Of a stretch of 64,000 nucleotides of DNA, positions 23,725-31,305 are shown piece after piece. The DNA comes from Sellimonas sp963559135 (GTDB lineage: Bacteria > Bacillota > Clostridia > Lachnospirales > Lachnospiraceae): positions 1-64,000 of the forward strand of contig CAUWJP010000010.1 of the NCBI GenBank assembly GCA_963559135.1, given 5' to 3'. Positions within the stretch are counted from its first letter, which is position 1. Each line of letters opens with the position of its first letter. Under the pieces are notes generated by a model, which was not told the origin of the DNA, searched no databases, and was given only the letters and a program-made list of their open reading frames with translations. The position numbers and the translations under genes are program-made.

Positions 23725-25776
23725 ATGTCAGTAAAAAAAGGAAGTCTTTCCATCAGCAGTGAAAATATTTTTCCTATTATAAAGAAGTGGGTATATTCAG
23801 ACCACGACATTTTCTTCCGTGAGATGATTTCAAACGGATGCGACGCTATTACAAAGCTGAGAAAGCTGGATATGATGGGCGAATGCAGCCTGCCGGAGGA
23901 TTACAAGCCGGAGATTCATGTTGTAGTCAATCCGGAAGAGAAGACATTGAAATTTATCGATAATGGTATCGGTATGACAGCAGAAGAGGTTGAGGAATAT
24001 ATCACTCAGATCGCATTTTCCGGTGCTACACAATTCCTTGAGAAATATAAAGATAAGACGACAGAAGATGATATGATCGGCCATTTTGGACTTGGATTTT
24101 ACTCTGCGTTCATGGTAGCTGATGAAGTGCATATTGATACACATTCCTATAAAGAAGGAGCAGAAGCTGTTCACTGGGTGAGCGAAGGCGGCACAGAGTA
24201 TGAGATGCAGCCAGGTAATAAGGAAGGCGTAGGTACTGAGATTACCCTGTTCTTAAATGAGGACAGCTTACAGTTTGCAAATGAGTATCGTGCAAGAGAA
24301 GTACTTGAGAAATACTGCTCCTTCATGCCGGTCGAGATTTATCTGGAAAAGGCCAATGCACCGACCGAGTATGAGACCATTGATGAGAGTGAACTGAAAG
24401 ATACGGACGTCGTAGTTGAGCACATCCATGAAGATGCTAAGATGGAAGAGCGCGAGAATGAAAACGGCGAAAAAGAAATGGTAGAAGTTTCTCCGGCAAA
24501 AGAGAAAGTCAAAATCGAGAAACATCCGGTTCCGATCAATGATATTCATCCGCTGTGGGCAAAGCATCCAAATGAATGCAGCAAAGAAGACTACATCGAG
24601 TTTTACAGAAAAGTATTCCTGGATTATAAAGAACCATTATTCTGGATCCACCTGAACATGGACTACCCGTTCAACCTGAAAGGAATCCTGTACTTCCCGA
24701 AGATCAACACCGAATACGATTCCATCGAAGGAACAATCAAGCTGTACAACAACCAGGTATTTATTGCGGACAATATCAAAGAGATCATTCCGGAATACCT
24801 GATGCTCTTAAAAGGTGTGATCGACTGCCCGGATCTTCCGCTGAACGTATCACGAAGCGCTCTGCAGAACGACGGATTTGTAAACAAAGTGGCTGACTAC
24901 ATTTCAAAGAAAGTTGCTGACAAACTGACAGGAATGTGCAACACAGATCTGGAAAACTATGAGAAATACTGGGACGATATCAGCCCGTTCGTAAAATTCG
25001 GATGCCTTAAAGATCAGAAATTCTGCGATAAGATGATGGATTCCATCCTCTTCAAGAACCTGGATCATAAGTATCTGTCCATGAAAGAACTGATCGGCGA
25101 AGCACCAGAAGAAGAAAAGGCCGAAGAAAAGACAGAAGAAACGGCAGAAGAGAACAAAGAGCCAGAGAAGAAGACCATCTACTATGTGACAGACGAACAG
25201 CAGCAGAGCCAGTACATCAACATGTTCAAGAGTCAGGGAATGGATGCAGTCATCCTCTCTCACAATATCGACTCTCCGTTCATCACACAGTTAGAGCAGA
25301 GAAATTCACACATCCATTTCCAGAGAATTGATGCTGACGTTACAGAGCAGTTCAAAGAAGAAGTGAGTGCAGAAGAAAAAGAAGCATTCGACAAACGCGT
25401 AGAAGAAATCGCAGGCATCGTGAAAAAAGCGATGAATAACGAAAACTTAAACGTCAAAGTCGAAAAACTCAAAGACGAGAGCGTTGCATCCATGATGACC
25501 CTCTCCGAAGAGTCCAGAAGAATGCAGGAAATGATGAAGATGTACGGCATGAGCGGCATGGACGCCTCCATGTTCGGAACCGACACCACACTCGTACTGA
25601 ACATCAACCATCCACTGGTACAGTATATCGAAAACAACAAAGACAACGAAAACATCAACCTCATCTGCCAGCAGCTCTACGACCTGGCAATGCTGTCCAA
25701 TAAACCACTCAATCCAGAAGAAATGACAGCATTCATTAAACGAAGTAACGACATCATGATGATGCTCACAAAATAA
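23725..25776 (+). CDS. htpG: Chaperone protein HtpG (Hsp90)
   Basis: A 683-residue Hsp90: N-terminal GHKL ATPase (FREMISNGCDAITKL, DNGIGMTAEEV, GHFGLGFYSAFMVAD), middle domain (PLNVSRSALQNDG) and a C-terminal dimerisation domain. It has an extra acidic Glu/Lys stretch near residues 450-480. It folds and remodels client proteins in the cytoplasm. The frame is open to 23653, but the ATG at 23725 has AAGGAG 8 bases upstream and gives the normal start. The CIRCE operator implies control by the HrcA repressor. Confidence 0.96.
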   Translation: MSVKKGSLSISSENIFPIIKKWVYSDHDIFFREMISNGCDAITKLRKLDMMGECSLPEDYKPEIHVVVNPEEKTLKFIDNGIGMTAEEVEEYITQIAFSGATQFLEKYKDKTTEDDMIGHFGLGFYSAFMVADEVHIDTHSYKEGAEAVHWVSEGGTEYEMQPGNKEGVGTEITLFLNEDSLQFANEYRAREVLEKYCSFMPVEIYLEKANAPTEYETIDESELKDTDVVVEHIHEDAKMEERENENGEKEMVEVSPAKEKVKIEKHPVPINDIHPLWAKHPNECSKEDYIEFYRKVFLDYKEPLFWIHLNMDYPFNLKGILYFPKINTEYDSIEGTIKLYNNQVFIADNIKEIIPEYLMLLKGVIDCPDLPLNVSRSALQNDGFVNKVADYISKKVADKLTGMCNTDLENYEKYWDDISPFVKFGCLKDQKFCDKMMDSILFKNLDHKYLSMKELIGEAPEEEKAEEKTEETAEENKEPEKKTIYYVTDEQQQSQYINMFKSQGMDAVILSHNIDSPFITQLEQRNSHIHFQRIDADVTEQFKEEVSAEEKEAFDKRVEEIAGIVKKAMNNENLNVKVEKLKDESVASMMTLSEESRRMQEMMKMYGMSGMDASMFGTDTTLVLNINHPLVQYIENNKDNENINLICQQLYDLAMLSNKPLNPEEMTAFIKRSNDIMMMLTK

Positions 25777-25784
25777 CATTTTTA

Positions 25785-25830
25785 TTCAAAGGGGACGTGT
25801 TCCGATGCATCGGAACACGTCCCCTTTGAA
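25785..25830. repeat. 46-bp perfect palindrome
   Basis: Two 23-bp arms meet with no loop at a central GATGCATC; the arms contain GGGGACGTGTTCC. There is no T-run beyond either arm, so it is not a standard terminator, though it lies just after htpG and before a convergent gene. It may be a dispersed palindromic repeat. Confidence 0.8.
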
Positions 25831-25880
25831 AAATCTGTATTGTAATCTGTACCATACAACTTTTTGGTTTGTGGTGTTTT

Positions 25881-26372
25881 CTACTTATTTTCTTCGAATT
25901 CCAGTCCTTTTTGTGTGAATATTTTGGTTACCATGCTGTCCCAGGTGTTTTCCAGGCTTTTGTCAAGTACAAATGTGTGGAAGGATGTTCCGGTGGTGCA
26001 TGTGAGTCGGGTTCCGTCGAAGCGGAAGTTTAGGTACAGGCCTTTGATGTCGCGGGTCTGATATGGGAGTCCTTCGTTTTGGAGGAGGGACTCGATCTGA
26101 TCCGGAGCGAGGGAGAGAATGAAGTGGAAGCGTAGTGGTGTCTGTTTCCCTTTGATAAGGGAGAAGCAGTATTCTCTTACCTGTTTCCAGCGGACGTAAG
26201 GCTCTGGGCTGGCATCTTCGTTGTCCGGATAGAATTCCGGGTGGTAGGTTCCGTCGATCTGGAAAGTGCAGTAGGTCGTGATTTCTCCGTTGATGAGGGA
26301 GAAATTGTCGAAGCGGTTGGACAACAGAAGGACGGACATGCAGTTTTTTGTATTCATGATATAGCTGACCAT
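25881..26372 (-). CDS. Conserved hypothetical protein, DUF5721-like
   Basis: A 163-residue soluble protein without membrane segments or signal peptide. Blocks such as FDNFSLINGEITTYCTFQIDG and REYCFSLIKGKQTPLRFHFI recall a family common in Lachnospiraceae, tentatively DUF5721; no function is known. It is convergent with htpG. The start at 26372 has GGAGG 7 bases before it. Three 12-bp tandem repeats lie in its upstream region. Confidence 0.7.
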   Translation of the reverse strand: MVSYIMNTKNCMSVLLLSNRFDNFSLINGEITTYCTFQIDGTYHPEFYPDNEDASPEPYVRWKQVREYCFSLIKGKQTPLRFHFILSLAPDQIESLLQNEGLPYQTRDIKGLYLNFRFDGTRLTCTTGTSFHTFVLDKSLENTWDSMVTKIFTQKGLEFEENK

Positions 26373-26401
26373 TCGTAAGCCTCCATGGTTTGTAGTTTCT
26401 T

Positions 26402-26440
26402 AATCAGTTCTTAAATCAGTTCTCAAATCAGTTGTGATCA
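26402..26440. repeat. Three tandem 12-bp repeats upstream of the DUF5721-like gene
   Basis: AATCAGTTCTTA, AATCAGTTCTCA and AATCAGTTGTG follow one another, with a fourth partial ATCAGTG. On the minus strand they lie 30-70 bases before the start codon. Confidence 0.7.
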
Positions 26441-26551
26441 GTGAAGATCTTTTCCTTGTACCAGTATACCAGAATCGTCATAAAAAAGATATAGCCTTGT
26501 TTCGAAGGGAGACTTTCGATTTTCACGAAATAGCCCTTTTCTGCCGTATGA

Positions 26552-27451
26552 TCATACCATTCCAGCCGGGGGAATACGTTTTGTCATGAGATCCAGAAAG
26601 AGATTCATCTGAGGTGTCACGTATTTGTTGCGGTGGTAGGCGAGCTGGCTCCACATGATGATGTCGTTACATTCGGTGTCCAGTACCACGAGGTCGCCCT
26701 GCTCCAGATAGTCGTGTACCACGTATTCCGGAAGAAAGGAGATCCCTTTGTTTTTCAGGAGAAACCGGGTGATAACGTCTGTATTTCCTACTTCCCAGAA
26801 GGGATGCAGCTCATAGCCTTTTGCCGCCAGAAGCTGTTCCATGGCGTAGCGGTAACTGATCCCCTTTTCTGTCAGGAAGAGGGGTTCTTCCAGAAGACGC
26901 TCGAGGGGAATCCGGGTCCTTCCGGCGAGACTGGATTCGGCAGAGGCGACGAAGAAGATTTTTTCAGGGCGTTCGGACACTTTGATCCATTCTGGTGAAT
27001 CATGCTTTTCGTCCAGAAAATACAAAATGTCAATATCGTTCTGGCGCAGCATCTGGAACAGATCCGGCACCAGGGCGGTGTGGGTGCTGATTTCCACATG
27101 AGGGCACAGCTGGCTCATTTCCAGAATGACAGGAGGGAGCATACTGATGACGAGGGATTCACATGTGCCGATCCGAAGTTTGCCGGAAATCTGCTCCGGC
27201 TCCTGAGAAATGCGTTCTGCCTTCCGAACCGAATCGAGGATTTCCAGAGCATGGGGCAGCAGACGTTCTCCTGCCTGCGTCAGTTTGACCTGTTTCCCGA
27301 TCCGCTCAAAGAGCTGTGCGTGCAGTTCGGCTTCCAGCTGTTTGATCTGCATGGTCACGGCAGACTGGGAATATCCAAGCTGTTCGGCTGTCTTGGAAAA
27401 GTTCTGGATTTCCGCAATTCGGACAAAGGTCATAAGATTTCTGATTTCCAT
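26552..27451 (-). CDS. LysR-family regulator, divergent from the amino-acid decarboxylase
   Basis: A 299-residue LysR protein: HTH (NFSKTAEQLGYSQSAVTMQI, residues ~17-36) and an effector-binding domain. The ATG at 27451 is 6 bases after AAGGAG; an upstream extension of 21 codons lacks a ribosome site. It diverges from the decarboxylase gene with a 117-bp shared region that holds a TCATGCT/AGCATGA palindrome, so it probably controls that gene. The inducer is unknown, perhaps the amino acid or its amine. Confidence 0.88.
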   Translation of the reverse strand: MEIRNLMTFVRIAEIQNFSKTAEQLGYSQSAVTMQIKQLEAELHAQLFERIGKQVKLTQAGERLLPHALEILDSVRKAERISQEPEQISGKLRIGTCESLVISMLPPVILEMSQLCPHVEISTHTALVPDLFQMLRQNDIDILYFLDEKHDSPEWIKVSERPEKIFFVASAESSLAGRTRIPLERLLEEPLFLTEKGISYRYAMEQLLAAKGYELHPFWEVGNTDVITRFLLKNKGISFLPEYVVHDYLEQGDLVVLDTECNDIIMWSQLAYHRNKYVTPQMNLFLDLMTKRIPPAGMV

Positions 27452-27526
27452 ATAAAACTCCTTACAAGATAGTTCAAAAAAATTGATCGTTTTTATAAAA
27501 TCTATGAATTTCAAAAATGATGGATT

Positions 27527-27540
27527 TCATGCTAGCATGA
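27527..27540. promoter_or_regulatory. Palindrome in the LysR/decarboxylase divergent region
   Basis: TCATGCTAGCATGA is a perfect 14-bp palindrome 29 bp before the decarboxylase start. It is a possible LysR-type site or extended -10 region; function inferred from position only. Confidence 0.4.
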
Positions 27541-27568
27541 GTATCAGAAAAAGTCAAGAGGAGGGAAA

Positions 27569-29005
27569 ATGATGAATCAGAATGTAAGAGTACAAAATGA
27601 AGAGATCCGAGAGCTGATGAATGAATTCAGCACACAGATTGTCGGATTTTATAATAATCTGCACACACGACCGGTGGGACATCCAGTAGAAAAGGAGACA
27701 TGGGAGCATCTGGAACACCAGCAGATTCCTGAGGATGGCCGTCCGCTGAAAGAGGTGTATGAGGAAATGCAGCGGGATATTTATTCCAATATTCTTCTGG
27801 CACAGCATCCGAGAAGCTTTTCCTGTGTCCCGTCCACAGCCTCCCTGCTTTCCTGGATGGGGGATGTGATGACCAATGCATACAATCCGCATGCAAGTTG
27901 TAAAATCAACGCACCGACGGCAGATTTTGTGGAGAAGAAAATGATCCGCTGGATGTGCGACCGGGCAGGATATTCCAAAGAAGCTGGCGGTCTGTTTGTT
28001 TCCGGAGGATCCATTGCAAATCTGACTGCGATGACAGCGGCAAGGGATGCGAAACTAACGGAGAACCAAAGGAGCAACGCGGTTGTCTATCTTTCAGACC
28101 AGACGCACGTTTCGGCGGCGAAAGGGCTTCATATGATCGGATTCGGCAAGAATCAGATCCGCATCATTGCCACAGATGAAGCATTCCGCATGGACATGGA
28201 TGCGCTGAAAGAGGCGGTAGCCAGAGATTTACAGGATGGCAGAATACCGTTTGCTGTGATTGCCTCTGCGGGAACGACCAATACGGGCAGTGTGGATCCG
28301 ATGCGGGAGATCGCAGCGCTCTGCCGGGAACATGACATGTGGATGCATGTGGACGGAGCTTTTGGAGCATCTGCTCTTATGTCCGAACAGTACCGGAAGA
28401 AACTGGACGGAATCGAACTTTCTGACAGCCTGAGCTGGGACGCTCACAAATGGATGATGCAGACCTACGGATGCAGCGTGGTGCTGGTGCAAAATCAGGA
28501 TGCTCTTGTACGGAGTTTTGCGGCACATCCGGAGTACCTGAAAGATGCGGAGACTTCCGAAGACAATGTGGAGTTCTGGGATCTGGGACCGGAACTGACA
28601 CGTCCGGCACGGGGACTGAAACTGTGGCTGACGCTTCAGACACTGGGAAGCAAAGGAATTGGAAATGTGATCGATCACGGATGCAGTCTGGCAGAACTTA
28701 CAGAGCAGATTTTAATAGAAGAAAAAGAATGGGAAATCATTTCTCATGCACAGCTTGGAATCATCAATTTCCGGTTTAAAGGGGACGGTACAAAGACGGA
28801 GCAGGAGTTGGATGTGGTTAATCAGGAAATTGCCAGAATGATCACGGAAAGCGGATTTGCACAGGTTTTCACAACAAAATTAAAAGGGAAAAAGGTTTTG
28901 CGGATGTGTACAATTAATCCGGAAACAAGGGAAAAAGATATTCATGATACAATAGAGGCGCTAAAAGAAACAGCCAGAAAGGTACAGGGCTCTTCCGAAA
29001 AATAG
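27569..29005 (+). CDS. Group II PLP-dependent amino-acid decarboxylase (aromatic type)
   Basis: A 478-residue cytoplasmic enzyme. It shows the group II decarboxylase layout: LFVSGGSIANLTAM, SDQTH (H180 stacks on PLP), AGTTNTGSVDP, VDGAFG (D262) and the PLP lysine K294 in WDAHKWMMQTYG. From memory, it is collinear with the R. gnavus tryptophan decarboxylase, including ELTRPARGLKLWLTLQ, DNVEFWDLG and the ending block TTKLKGKKVLRMCTINPE. Likely substrates are tryptophan or phenylalanine, giving tryptamine or phenethylamine; exact choice is not readable. Two adjacent ATGs (27569, 27572) follow AGGAGGG. Divergent LysR regulator; no linked transporter. Confidence 0.85.
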   Translation: MMNQNVRVQNEEIRELMNEFSTQIVGFYNNLHTRPVGHPVEKETWEHLEHQQIPEDGRPLKEVYEEMQRDIYSNILLAQHPRSFSCVPSTASLLSWMGDVMTNAYNPHASCKINAPTADFVEKKMIRWMCDRAGYSKEAGGLFVSGGSIANLTAMTAARDAKLTENQRSNAVVYLSDQTHVSAAKGLHMIGFGKNQIRIIATDEAFRMDMDALKEAVARDLQDGRIPFAVIASAGTTNTGSVDPMREIAALCREHDMWMHVDGAFGASALMSEQYRKKLDGIELSDSLSWDAHKWMMQTYGCSVVLVQNQDALVRSFAAHPEYLKDAETSEDNVEFWDLGPELTRPARGLKLWLTLQTLGSKGIGNVIDHGCSLAELTEQILIEEKEWEIISHAQLGIINFRFKGDGTKTEQELDVVNQEIARMITESGFAQVFTTKLKGKKVLRMCTINPETREKDIHDTIEALKETARKVQGSSEK

Positions 29006-29028
29006 CAAAGGAAAGCGAAGATTCAGGC

Positions 29029-29060
29029 AGGCGGATCCACAGTAGGACCGCCTTCTTTTT
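29029..29060 (+). terminator. Terminator after the decarboxylase gene
   Basis: AGGCGGATCC (29029-29038) pairs with GGACCGCCT (29045-29053) with a one-base bulge, followed by TCTTTTT. Confidence 0.75.
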
Positions 29061-29097
29061 ATTTCATACGAAACATGGCTCCCCAGCTGTCCCGGCG

Positions 29098-29126
29098 TTG
29101 ACTTTTTGCCCCATTGTAAGTAAGAT
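29098..29126 (+). promoter_or_regulatory. Promoter of the M18 aminopeptidase gene
   Basis: TTGACT (29098-29103) and TAAGAT (29121-29126), 17-bp spacer. The same hexamer pair and spacing occur at htpG. Confidence 0.65.
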
Positions 29127-29158
29127 AGAGGTAGCGCAAAATGAGATCAGGAGGTCAG

Positions 29159-30454
29159 ATGACGATGAATGAAATAGAACGCTTGCTTACATTTACCAAG
29201 GAGGCGGTTTCTCCGTTCCATACGGTGGAGGCGGCGAGAAAGCTGCTTGAGGAAAAGGGATTTTCTCCGCTTTCTTGGAAAGAGGAATGGAGTCTGAATC
29301 CGGGTGGAAAATATTACCTGGTTCACCATGGATCAGCGCTCTTTGCATTTACCATCGGAAAGGATGCAAAGAAGGAGCAGGAGATCCGGATGGCGGCAGC
29401 TCACGGTGATTTCCCAGGATTTCGGATCAAACCGGACCCGGATATGAAGGCAGAAGCGTATATCAAGCTGAATACGGAGCCTTATGGCGGAGTGAACCTG
29501 GCGAGCTGGCTGGACCGTCCGCTCTCAGCGGCGGGACGTGTGGCAGTCCGCGGGAAAGATGCCTTTCATCCAGAAATGAGGCTGGTAGATTTTGAAAAAC
29601 CGGTTCTGACGATTCCGAATATCGCTATCCATCTGGATCGTGAGATGAATAAAGGAAGAGAATTAAACCGTCAGACCCAGATGCTCCCGCTTGCAGGTAT
29701 GGGAACCGGAGCGGAAGAGAAGGGATTTTTTAAGAAATACCTTGCAAAGAAGCTGGACGTAGCAGAAGAGGATATTCTGGAATATGAGATGAATATCTAC
29801 AATGCAGATCAGGGAGAACTGATTGGATTTGAAGACGAATTTGTATCCGGGCCGAGACTGGATGACCTGACCGGAGTGCTTGCTATTCTGGAAGGTCTCT
29901 GGGATGGCGAAAGAACAGGCGGCATCAATCTCGGAATTGTGTTTGATCATGAGGAGATCGGAAGCAGCACTAAACAGGGAGCCGGATCGACGTTGCTTCT
30001 TCTGCTCCTGGAGAGAATTGTGGCAGCCCTTGGATGGGAGCGGATGGATCTTCTGAGAATGCTGGAGGATACAATGCTGCTTTCTGTGGATGTAGCCCAC
30101 GGTGTACATCCGAATTATCAGGAAAAGGCAGACCCGACGAATCATCCGGTGCTGAACGGGGGATTCTGTATCAAGGAAGCTTCTTCTCAGAGCTACGCTA
30201 CGGACAGTGAAGCGATTGCCATTGTACAGGCACTCTGTGAGGAAGGAAAGATTCCGTATCAGAAGTTTGTAAACCGTTCGGACGGAACCGGCGGCGGAAC
30301 ACTGGGAGCGATTGCTTCCGCCCTTGTACCGGTGCGGACCATCGATATTGGTGTACCGCTTCTTGCCATGCATTCCAGCAGGGAGCTGATGGGAAAGAAA
30401 GATATGGAAGCACTGTCTTCCTTTATCCGCACTTTCTTTTCAGCGGAATCATAG
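29159..30454 (+). CDS. M18-family metallo-aminopeptidase
   Basis: About 431 residues of the aspartyl/M18 aminopeptidase family. Zinc-binding regions are visible: AAHGDFPGFRIKP (His), a DDLTG block (RLDDLTGVLAILE), FDHEEIGSSTKQGAGS (Glu pair), VDVAHGVHPNY (Asp) and the late His in LLAMHSSRELMG. It removes N-terminal residues from peptides in the cytoplasm. ATGs at 29159 and 29165 lie 4 and 10 bases after AGGAGG; either could be used, and the upstream ATG at 29141 is unlikely. Confidence 0.92.
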   Translation: MTMNEIERLLTFTKEAVSPFHTVEAARKLLEEKGFSPLSWKEEWSLNPGGKYYLVHHGSALFAFTIGKDAKKEQEIRMAAAHGDFPGFRIKPDPDMKAEAYIKLNTEPYGGVNLASWLDRPLSAAGRVAVRGKDAFHPEMRLVDFEKPVLTIPNIAIHLDREMNKGRELNRQTQMLPLAGMGTGAEEKGFFKKYLAKKLDVAEEDILEYEMNIYNADQGELIGFEDEFVSGPRLDDLTGVLAILEGLWDGERTGGINLGIVFDHEEIGSSTKQGAGSTLLLLLLERIVAALGWERMDLLRMLEDTMLLSVDVAHGVHPNYQEKADPTNHPVLNGGFCIKEASSQSYATDSEAIAIVQALCEEGKIPYQKFVNRSDGTGGGTLGAIASALVPVRTIDIGVPLLAMHSSRELMGKKDMEALSSFIRTFFSAES

Positions 30455-30495
30455 AGACAAATATCAAAATGAAATAAAGGGGAGAAATCAGGATT

Positions 30496-31305
30496 GTGAA
30501 CAGCCAGATAGAACGACAGTTTCAGGAACGTTCCAAAAGAGAAGCCTTCCGCCTGAATAAATTTTTGAGCGAAGCAGGGGTATGCTCCCGCCGGGAGGCA
30601 GACCGTCTGATCGAAGCCGGGCGGGTGACAGTGGACGGGAAAAGAGCCGAGACCGGAATGAAAATCACGCCGGGGCAGAAAGTGTGGGTAGACCAAAAGC
30701 TGGTGAAACCGGAGGAGGAAATGATTGTCCTTGCGGTCAACAAGCCAAGAGGGATTGTCTGTACGGAAGAGAAGCGGGAGCCGGATAATATCATCCGTTT
30801 CCTTAATTATCCGACCAGAATCACGTACGCAGGCAGGCTTGATAAGGATTCCGAGGGACTTCTTCTGATGACAAATAATGGGGATATTATCAATAAAATG
30901 ATGCGGGCAGGCAACTATCATGAAAAGGAATATCTTGTCACTGTGGACAAACCGGTGACAGAAGAATTTTTACAGCATATGGCCCGCGGAGTCCCGATTC
31001 TTGATACGGTGACAAGACCATGCCAGGTAAAAAAAGAGGGGAAAAAGACTTTTCGAATTGTCCTGACACAGGGATTAAACCGGCAGATCCGCCGGATGTG
31101 TGAGGCACTTGGCTATAAGGTCGTGACACTGAAGCGTGTGCGGATCATGCAGATCCGCCTTGGAGATTTAAAGCCAGGACAGTACCGGCCTCTCACAGAG
31201 CAGGAGCTTGCAAGCCTGGACCAGATGCTGGAGCATTCTTCCAACATGCCGGAGCGTGACCGGAAGAACCGGGAAAGAAAAGAGAACAGGAGACAGAAAC
31301 CATGA
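30496..31305 (+). CDS. rluF: 23S rRNA pseudouridine synthase, RluF type
   Basis: A 269-residue enzyme: N-terminal S4 RNA-binding domain (RLNKFLSEAGVCSRREADRLIEAG cut at ~20-45) and an RsuA-type catalytic domain with the active Asp in GRLDKDSEGLLLMT. The NYHEKEYLVTVDKPVTEEF block and basic tail favour the RluF/RluB subgroup, which modifies 23S rRNA near U2604/U2605. GTG start with GGGGAG rather far upstream. Its stop overlaps the ligA start (ATGA). Confidence 0.85.
   Translation: MNSQIERQFQERSKREAFRLNKFLSEAGVCSRREADRLIEAGRVTVDGKRAETGMKITPGQKVWVDQKLVKPEEEMIVLAVNKPRGIVCTEEKREPDNIIRFLNYPTRITYAGRLDKDSEGLLLMTNNGDIINKMMRAGNYHEKEYLVTVDKPVTEEFLQHMARGVPILDTVTRPCQVKKEGKKTFRIVLTQGLNRQIRRMCEALGYKVVTLKRVRIMQIRLGDLKPGQYRPLTEQELASLDQMLEHSSNMPERDRKNRERKENRRQKP

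Noticed and set aside
25785..25830. Palindrome as the htpG terminator
   Set aside because: No T-run follows the stem on either strand and the loop length is zero, so it was listed as a palindromic repeat instead.
26460..26540. Hairpin and T-run as terminator of the minus-strand LysR gene
   Set aside because: A short TCGAAAG/CTTCGA stem is present, but it is separated from the T-run by about 13 bases, so termination is doubtful.
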